DNA of 64,000 nucleotides, taken from positions 20,936,759-21,000,758 of the forward strand of contig NC_092096.1 of the NCBI RefSeq assembly GCF_045679555.1. The letters run 5' to 3'. The notes below the pieces were generated by a model. It worked only from the letters and a program-made list of their open reading frames with translations, did not search any database and was not told where the DNA came from. Position numbers and translations under genes: made by a program. Shown one piece after another: positions 56,601 to 64,000 of the stretch; position 1 is the stretch's first letter; every line of letters begins with the position of its first letter. The DNA comes from Salvelinus alpinus (Eukaryota > Chordata > Actinopteri > Salmoniformes > Salmonidae).

Positions 56601-59600
56601 TATCTATGCATAGCCACTTTAATAACCCTACCTGCATGTACATAATTACCCCAATTACCTTGACACCGGTGCCACCGCACATTGACACATTGACTCTGAA
56701 CTGGTACACCCTGTATATAGCCCCGCTATTGTTATTTACTGCTGTTCCTTAAATATTTGTTTTTCTTATCTTTTATCTTTTTTGTGTTGGTATTTTCTTA
56801 AAACTGCACTGTTGGTTAAGGGCTTGTAAGTAAGCATTTCACTGTAAGGTCTACCTACACCTGTTGTGACAAATAAAATTTGATTTGATTTATGACACAT
56901 TATACTTATCATTAACTTGAATGTTATGCTCTTACCCTGGACTTTTAAGCTCTCTTGAAATGTCTTAGCATTCTCCTCTCCAGCCTCTTCTCTTTCCCAC
57001 GATGCTTTGCTCATCACTCCCTCATCAGTAGGTACATTTGTTCTGTTTGTCTTTTCTTTCATCTGTTTTCTATCATCTTTTTCTCTCTCATTTGTCTCTA
57101 CACAACAGTTGTTAGAAATCTTTTCCTCAGAGATCTTGCTCACCGTCTCATCCTCTTTATGTCCATCTATTTTTTCTATGTCCATTCTTGCTAATTCGTC
57201 TGAGATCAAATCTGTTTCCTTACTACATCTTTGTCTCTCTCGTTCCTCTCTTCGCCTGTCCTTACTTCTCTGTCCTGTCCGTACTTTGGTTCTCTTCTCT
57301 TTATTCCTGTCATCTATCTCCACAATTTCCTCCAGATCTAATTTGGCCCAGTCACTACCTTCCCCTCCTCCACTCTCTTTGCCCTTTGACCCCTTGCCCT
57401 TTGAGGCTTTCTTACTTTGCCCTGTAATGTCCATCACGGTCTCTCTGTCACCCCCATCCTCAGGCCCTCCACCTCCCTCAGTCAGTGTCAACCCCTCAGC
57501 AGCCGCTTTCCGGCGTTGCAGGCACTTGATCTTGTAGGCAATGCGGCTCCTTTGCAGGATCATCTCCCTAACCTCTATCGTTCTGGCGTCGGTGCGGCTG
57601 AAGCTGGTTCTGGCTAAGACTGGTTCTCTGAGCAGTGGCCGGGACGGAGGCCTGGGACGGAGTCCTATAATGGAACTTTCCAGTCCGGACCGGGAGGGCA
57701 TCCATGTGGTCACATCACAGTTCCTCTCTCGCTCTCGCTCCCTCCTCCTTTCCTTCTTTCTCTCTGCCCTTCGCACTTTGGCACTGTTAAAGTTCCTCAT
57801 GTCTTTCTTCTTCATCTCAACTTTAATTCTCTCGTTTTCCCTCATTAATTTATTGATCCCCTCTCTCAATGACCTCCAAAAAGCTTTGTCCTTCTTAACT
57901 TCATTGAGAGCCCTTGAGAGAGAGGAGAGGACCAGCTGATTTCCCACTCTCTCCTCATTTAGCTGGTTGAATCCATCGTACATAACTAAGTCTCTCATGT
58001 ACGGCTTGGGAAGGATTTCTTCAGTGTCTGCCTCTACTGCTCTGGCTATCCTCCACTGTCCATTATGCTCTAAAGAGCGAAAGGGAAAATTTCAATCCAA
58101 TCAATACATACCTGTAATCTAACCTTACACTAAGAATCACAATAATTAAAATGTTGGATTCAATTGAATCTATTTAATCCACCTTGTAGTAACATGGAAA
58201 CATAGGCTACCCCTTTCCTGTGGTCAAATATGTCTTGAAATATAATCAACTACATCATTATCACAATACTCACCAATCGGAGAGTTCCTGTCACACTGTG
58301 AGCAGCACTTCTCCCATTCCTTTTCTCCATACTTCTTCTCTCCATCCATCCTTTTGGTCACACTCTCCCCTCTCGTCAAAATGTAGTGTGGCACAGAAAC
58401 CCACGCAGACTTTAGGTCCCAGCTGTATTTGAATTTGTATTCCATCATGTTGTGGTCTTGAGCATAGCGACGGCAGTCATCAGTCTCATAAGAGGGTGAC
58501 CAAGTATGTCCACTGAGTTGGACTTGACCTTTGGGCCTCATGACTGACTCGCACAGATGATGGCTATGACTGGTGTGACACAAAGGGTCAACCATGTCAT
58601 CCTCACTGTCTGACTCCAAAAACTGGTCATCATGACAGGTGATAACACTGCCTAAGTGCATTCTAGATATAAATATTTCAATCTCACGTGATCCTACATG
58701 GTCTGTAGTGAACAGAGTTCTGTCATCAGGGGCTGAGATAATGGTATCTTCCAGGATTTCATTGATGAGAGGTTGAATGGACTCTGACACCAACGTGGGG
58801 TTAATTCGATGTTCAGTGGTCTGAGACTTCACTACAGGCTGGTCAATAGGGTTATCTTTGCCTTGGTCCAACGTATTGGAAACCAACAGAGCCTTATTGA
58901 AAGAGTCAATAGTGACTATAGATCCAAGAGCAGTGGCAACAAGGGACAAAGACTGGTCAGGCGAGCTCACAGAATCTCTGCTAAAGTCTACTGCAGGTCG
59001 GTCATCATGGTCTTTAATGGTGAGTGAGATTTCCTTGTCAGAGTTCAAAGAGTCCTCAAAGGGTACAGCATAGTGCTTCTCTGTGGTCACACATTCCGCA
59101 CAGGACCTCGTTAGCAGCTGGTCAGTGCTTTGTAAGTCATCCTCTGCCCTCTGCTGCCCTCTGGAGTCCACAGCTGAGTCCACCACTGGCAGGTCGCCAG
59201 TGATCAGAGACACTTCACTGGAGTCAAACACAGTCAGGTCAGGGTCATTGCCAGGATTCACCAAGGTCTCCATCAGTACCAGGGCAGTGTGCCACCCAGG
59301 TTCCAGCCCTTCTACCAATGCCAGGTCATAGTCTGGAGTCAGAGAACCCACCACAGCATGGTCAGCATCATCTCCATTACCTTCAGTGCCCAGAAGCACT
59401 TCACTGGACAGTGCCTCGGGTTGACCATAGACCACTGTGGCCGTAGTAACCACTGAGTGGATTTCAGTGTTCAGAGATGCCTTGATGGCGTCAACTTGGT
59501 CAGCAAGATGTTCAGCAATCAGGGAGTCCTCACAGGATCCTGATTTCAAGCTGTCATCACTGTCTTTGGGCAGCTGAATGGACTCCAAGGTTGATTGGGC

Positions 59601-59720
59601 TTTAGGTGTCTTAGACATATCAATGCATTTCAGCTCCATTATTCTTAGGCTTGAAAACTCCCCATGGCGTCCATCTGTCAGAACTGTGTGCACAGCTTCC
59701 CTAATGGCTTTCTCTGCCAG
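53612..59720 (-). CDS. Unrecognised large protein, three 3' coding exons
   Basis: Minus-strand exons 59720-58274, 58069-56936 and 54351-53612 (TAA stop) join in one frame (ATT G|AG CAT; CAG G|GG GTC), giving at least 1,106 residues; the 5' exon(s) were not found. The first exon starts with a possible amphipathic helix ([14 protein letters not shown]) and is rich in acidic Ser/Asp segments, ending in a Cys pair ([14 protein letters not shown]). The second begins [20 protein letters not shown], then a conserved-looking [18 protein letters not shown] and a charged coiled-coil stretch ([20 protein letters not shown]), then Arg/Glu-rich low complexity. The last exon is Lys/Arg/Glu-rich and disordered. 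No domain is recognised with confidence. Clean frames over 3.3 kb and good splice sites support a real gene. A Rex1-like LINE fills the second intron. Confidence 0.75.
54370..56892 (+). mobile_element. Rex1-like (CR1/L2 group) LINE, 5'-truncated, several breaks
   Basis: It starts within the endonuclease domain ([28 protein letters not shown]). Reverse transcriptase pieces [34 protein letters not shown] and FADDTT follow, then a C-terminal [16 protein letters not shown]. The 3' end TTGTGACAAATAAAATTTGA is typical. Coding is broken by a few stops and frame shifts (e.g. TGA in DY*PASVAMK at about 55,399 and a shift near 55,775), so the copy is dead. It lies antisense in an intron of the unrecognised gene, 44 bases from an exon. 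Confidence 0.8.
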
Positions 59721-61033
59721 CTGTAAGGAAACATGTATGGTTCAGTATTGACTGTGTTTACTACACATTAACATCACCTGAATAGTTGTCAAAGAATTAC
59801 ATTTTTTTAAACAACATGCTGCATTGTCAGCAACTAACGTCAGCTAAGTTACGTTGCTAGATAAATTAGCAACGCAGTTGTAGTGGAAAATGTATTCCAT
59901 AAAAAAAATAGCAAACAACTCATAACTCCAGATAATTTACCTCCTTTGTAACTTAGTCAATATCAATCACAGCGTCCCTCAAACAAACGACGAAACGCTA
60001 GAGTTAAACGATATCAAGCAAACATCGGCAGCTAGCAAGCTACTATTTTTGCTGTTTCTTTTAGCAAGCAACAAGTTGATGATTGTTTGTGTTCAAGTAT
60101 TCGACGCGTTAGTAGAAGACTTTAGCTAGCTACGTCAGATGCCAAATGTCCAAATCAAAACATTTTGACGACAGCGCGTTTACGTTTTCAGCACTAGGCG
60201 CTGTCCACTGGCTCATATGTACAGGCCATACCAGGCTCCATGTGCAACAGTGTTGCAATTGCGACTTTGGTGTTATTTTCCTGTATGTGTGTGTGTGCAT
60301 ACATATTGTAGCCTATTTGCTTCGCATATATGGCTTTAATGTGTGTGGGGGGGTGGGGGACGACGACTTTAAATACCTGAACCTGTTGACTATATACAGG
60401 GAAATATTCCACATTGTGTCAGCTGAACAAGACCTTTCAAGTGTTAGCATCTAACATGTATTTCATGGGTACAGACTCAAACTGCATTATTGATTGTATG
60501 GCTGGTGAGCCCTGAGTTTGGTTCCAATGCATAGCTTACTCCCCACCATTGGTCCAAAGGAAAGGAATATGCAACTCCTGAATATTGAAAATCAAAAACC
60601 CATATTGAGAAACTCAGGCATGTAACTTCTATACCTTTTCTTTGTTTTAAAACGTGCTTGCTATAATCAATGCTATTATTCTAGAGTAGAACACCATCTG
60701 GTGACCTGAATGTATTCTTGGATGGAGCCTTGTTCAACATTGTTTTGTTGTTGGAAAATATCATATCATGATATCTGCACTGCCATTTCACATTCAGTAC
60801 TTGACTCTGTAACTGACATTCATCTTTTAACATAACGTTCTGTGTTAAATCCCTTCATAAGGCTTTCATATAAAAAAAAACAGTAGTACATTTGACTTTA
60901 TTTCATGTTTTTGTTGCCATAGAAACAAACTGCTGACTCACCTTTTAACAACATATTTGTTTAATGAATGCTTTTATGAATTGGCTTCACATGTTTGTTT
61001 TGTTTTCACCTCCATAAAAAGGGGGCATCCAGT
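59721..61033. other. No gene recognised; 5' region of the unrecognised gene
   Basis: This should contain the missing first exon(s) of the gene at 53,612-59,720, but no convincing start was found. The TTGCTAGATAAATTAGCAA-type palindromic AT-rich patch at about 59,850 is unremarkable. Confidence 0.35.
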
Positions 61034-63510
61034 CTACTGGGTGCAGCTTGGCAGAAGTCCATGCCTGGCTAAATCCGCTACTGACCGTAGAATAGTTTCA
61101 ATCACTAGAGATGTAATCTCCTCCCCTGGGTCCTGCTGCCTTTCGGAGAGTCTCTGAACTCCTTCTGTTGATTGTCTTGGCTTCCTGACTTGTGAGGACC
61201 CTGAGTCAGTAGATCTGGGACTGGCTGAGCTCACCTTTGAGACAGGTGTGGGAACAGTGGATGTTGGCAAGGCATTTTGGGGGGGTGCTGGTTGACTGGG
61301 CCCAGAGGAGAGATTGCTCAGTGGTCTCTGAAAGAGAGGAACTCCTCCGACTGTGAACTGACTGAAATCATTACTTGTGGCGTTTGCTGCACATTCTGCT
61401 ACTTCACGTATGATCTTTACCATTTCCATGGTGAGCCCCAGTTCTTCTAAGAATGAACTGTGTGTGGGGTCTGTAGTGCAACTCTCCATAACACTATCCA
61501 ACATGGTGATAATTACAGTCCCTGTCAGTCGGATAATTATCAGTTCACAGTCTTCCTCAGTGCAGTCCTGCCATCTTTTTTCCATTTTCTGATTGTCCCC
61601 ATTTGGAGTTACAGGCAAGAGATTTTCTGGGATCACCGCATCAGACAACACCCCCGCCCCATACAAATATTTGTTCAGGACGCTTGAGACCCCTCCGCAC
61701 ACTTTTTGGAGAAGGCCCTCTACCGTCTTCCCCAAGATGTTATGTAGGCCAACACCGGAAACATCTTCCTGAGAGAAAGCAGTGGTTGACTGGGCAATGT
61801 ATTCCTACAAGTAAATGAAAGATGTATGTTTAAAATTATGCAGGTTTATTAATACAAGTCAAGGCAAATGTTTATACAGTGAAACCACATACAGAGCAAA
61901 GGTATAGTTCACAATTGATGGCTCACCACAATTTTTCCTGCGTAACGGCGTATCGAGTCAGGTGTCGTCTCATTGTTCCTGCAGATATTTGACCATATAT
62001 GTATTAGTCAGCTATGTGTTAGCTGACTAAACTCCCCTCCATGGTGAAGGAAGTTTCTGATGAACAGGCTTTGTGGAGAAGTCTTTGTGGAATTCAGCTC
62101 TGACAACATCGATTCGCCCAAGGTCAATTCTTCAAAAAATTTAAATAATGAAATACCTACCTATACCTACCTATGTTTGTCCTCTGTAGTTGCGTGCCTT
62201 TATTTGCTGAAATCCATACCTTTTCAATAAATGTTAATGAAATACACTGCTCAAAAAAATAATGCTCTGGATTTGTGGCCTGCTGGAGGTCATTTTGCAG
62301 GGCTCTGGCAGTGCACCTCCTTGCACAAAGGCGGAGGTAGCGGTCCTGCTGCAGGGTTGTTGCCCTCCTATGGCCTCCTCCACGTCTCCTGATGTACTGG
62401 CCTGTCTCCTGGTAGCGCCTCCATGCTCTGGACATTACGCTGACAGACATAGCAAACCTTTTTGCCACAGCTCGCATTGATGTGCCATCCTGGATGAACT
62501 GCACTACTTGAGCCACTTGTGTGGGTTGTAGACTCAGTCTCATGCTACCACTAGAGTGAAAGCACCGCCAGCATTCAAAAGTGACCAAAACACCAGCCAG
62601 GAAGCATAGGAACTGAGAAGTGGTCTGTGGTCACCACCTGCAGAACCATTCCTTTATTGGGGGTGTCTTGCTAATTGCCTATAATTTCCACCTTTTGTCT
62701 ATTCCATTTGCACAACAGCATGTGAAATTTATTGTCAATCAGTGTTGCTTCCTAAGTGGACAGTTTGATTTCACAGAAGTGTGATTGACTTGGAGTTACA
62801 TTGTGTTGTTTAAGTGTTCCCTTTATTTTTTTGAGCAGTGTACAACCACTGACTGTTTGCTCATTGCTGTTGCTCTAAGATGGCAACTCAGTGAAAATGA
62901 GCATGTGCCAATTGAATCTTAAGGAAACAGCAGGTGGTTGTATTTGATTAACGTTTATTGAAAAAGTATGGATTTCAGCAAACAAAGAAAGGCACGCAAC
63001 TACTGAGGAAAACATAGGTATAAGGTAAGCATTTCATAATATTTATATATATTTTTTACAAGTATTGACTTTGGACGAATCAATGTAGTCGTAGCTGAAT
63101 TCCACAAAGACTGACTTGTCTCTGCTTCACTCTGTTGGTGTTCATTAGAAACTTCCTTTACCATGGCTGGGGTTTCATGTGACATGAATGATACTATTAG
63201 ATAATTCATTAGATTATTTTCTGTGGGAAAAAAATGTATATAGGCCTAAATATAGAATTACATATTATAATTAAATAGGATCTATGTGGGCCTCAATTTT
63301 CTAATGTAATTTCACCTGGCGTTCTCAATGGTTACAGGGGTTGACCTCTTCTTCTAGTTCCATGTTAAAATAAACAAATACACACAAACTCAAGTTAACA
63401 CCGTTTGAAACACGACTTCTACAGTAATTTATCCGGCAATAAATTCTTGTTTTGTAGCCTTTACAAATATAGTCTAACAATCGACATACCTTTCTCCCTC
63501 TCTTCGGCAT
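61034..63510 (-). CDS. Unrecognised protein, probable two-exon gene
   Basis: The terminal exon 61804-61034 (acceptor CTTGTAG|GAA, stop TAG) encodes 256 residues. A candidate first coding exon 63510-63490 reads ATG CCG AAG AGA GGG AGA AAG|GTATGT. Both meet in phase 0, so the product would be MPKRGRK joined to [14 protein letters not shown], about 263 residues. Visible features: a basic start, hydrophobic helices ([40 protein letters not shown]), a Pro/Ser linker ([19 protein letters not shown]) and a C-terminal helix ([20 protein letters not shown]). No family is recognised. It may have additional exons, or be an upstream relative of the adjacent minus-strand gene. The intron carries a large inverted repeat and a Tc1 copy. 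Confidence 0.55.
62035..63170. repeat. Inverted duplication, arms about 210-230 bp
   Basis: The left arm (62,035-62,243, continuing at 62,844-62,875) read forward matches the right arm (62,905-63,170) read in reverse. Shared stretches include TCTTTGTGGAATTCAGCT, AGTTGCGTGCCTTT, GCTGAAATCCATAC and AATACAACCAC. Identity is roughly 80-85 percent with small gaps. A Tc1-like element splits the left arm at a TA. Confidence 0.85.
62243..62843 (-). mobile_element. Tc1-like transposon, internally deleted, both ends present
   Basis: The left end TACACTGCTCAAAAAAAT and right end ATTTTTTTGAGCAGTGTA are inverted repeats with TA duplicated. On the minus strand ATGAGACTGAGTCTACAACC opens the helix-turn-helix part of a transposase ([40 protein letters not shown]). 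The catalytic domain is deleted, so the copy is a non-autonomous relic of a very common salmonid family. Confidence 0.88.
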
Positions 63511-64000
63511 TGTAGCAGTTGCTTAGATTCAAAACAAATGGAACACAGTTAACCACGGCAAATGTCGTGTCATAACATGATGTACTTTAATTATATTCCT
63601 GGGTTGCACGTTTCGTCATACAATATTGTTTTGAACATTCGTTTTATTCGACTGATGCCCAGCTGAGCATTCTATTTAATGTGGTCTTGGTGTTGATGAA
63701 GATATTGTATGAAGTGCATTACCGTGGCTTGGAAACACAATTACATTTTAAAAATGAGGAAAATAATTAGTAGGACAAGCTTTTGTCATCATTGTAATGT
63801 CGTCAGATTGACTTTATATGCAGTATAACTTCAGCTAGCTAGCTACGATTGTGGGGAGAGCATCGACATTTTAGTTAGCTTAACATTAGCACTGCTAGCT
63901 TTTTCTGCCGAACTTTGCTAGCTCATGGTGCCAACATTGTCATTTCTCAAGTAAACTTGACATAATGATGCCAATTTTGTTTGCTACAAATGTTATCTAC
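63511..64000. other. Probable promoter region, no further gene seen
   Basis: Upstream of the candidate ATG at 63,510 (minus strand). The sequence is AT-rich with repeated TAGCTAGCTAGC motifs (about 63,833-63,845) and no recognised element. Confidence 0.35.

Noticed and set aside
57007-57939. Plus-strand Ser/Leu-rich frames of up to 176 codons
   Set aside because: Antisense shadows of the Arg/Glu-rich exon 58069-56936.

Overview
The window is vertebrate genomic DNA, almost certainly from a salmonid fish. Split genes with GT-AG introns carry teleost-like versions of NAV3, APEX1, OSGEP and NUFIP2. The repeats are the set typical of salmonids: L2 LINE copies with the tail TAAATGACTTAAATGTAAAT, tRNA-headed SINEs, several Tc1-like transposons with long inverted repeats, and short palindromic elements. 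I recognised no LTR element, Polinton or other capsid- or envelope-bearing element, and no CRISPR array, rRNA or standalone tRNA gene.

Bases 1-9,038 hold seven internal exons of a neuron navigator gene (best match NAV3) on the minus strand. All intron phases agree and no frame is broken. From 9,039 to the assembly gap at 36,985-37,084 I found no further exon. That stretch is a 28 kb mosaic of mobile elements (a young 5'-truncated L2; a Tc1-like element split by a nearly intact 6.85 kb L1-type LINE) and an unusual number of minisatellites with 13, 14, 19, 23, 26, 46, 52 and 60 bp units. The last array, of 23 bp units, ends almost at the gap.

After the gap the landscape changes. A C2H2 zinc-finger gene (+) is followed by APEX1 (-) and OSGEP (+), head to head as in mammals, and then by a short NUFIP2-like gene (-). 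Two unrecognised minus-strand genes follow. One has at least three coding exons and an intron filled by a Rex1-like LINE. The other is a probable two-exon gene whose intron contains a large inverted repeat with a Tc1 element inserted in one arm.

Three observations deserve most attention. (1) The NAV3 intron at 232-1,138 is nearly all a 36 bp minisatellite made from the end of the preceding exon plus its 5' splice site, giving about 20 extra donor-like sites in tandem, the nearest seven in frame. (2) Frame-breaking changes, mostly extra bases, cluster in three neighbouring genes between about 38.5 and 45.2 kb, while coding sequence on both sides is clean. This suggests poor consensus sequence there rather than three independent pseudogenes. 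(3) The minisatellite load and gene content change abruptly at the gap, which raises the possibility of a scaffold misjoin.
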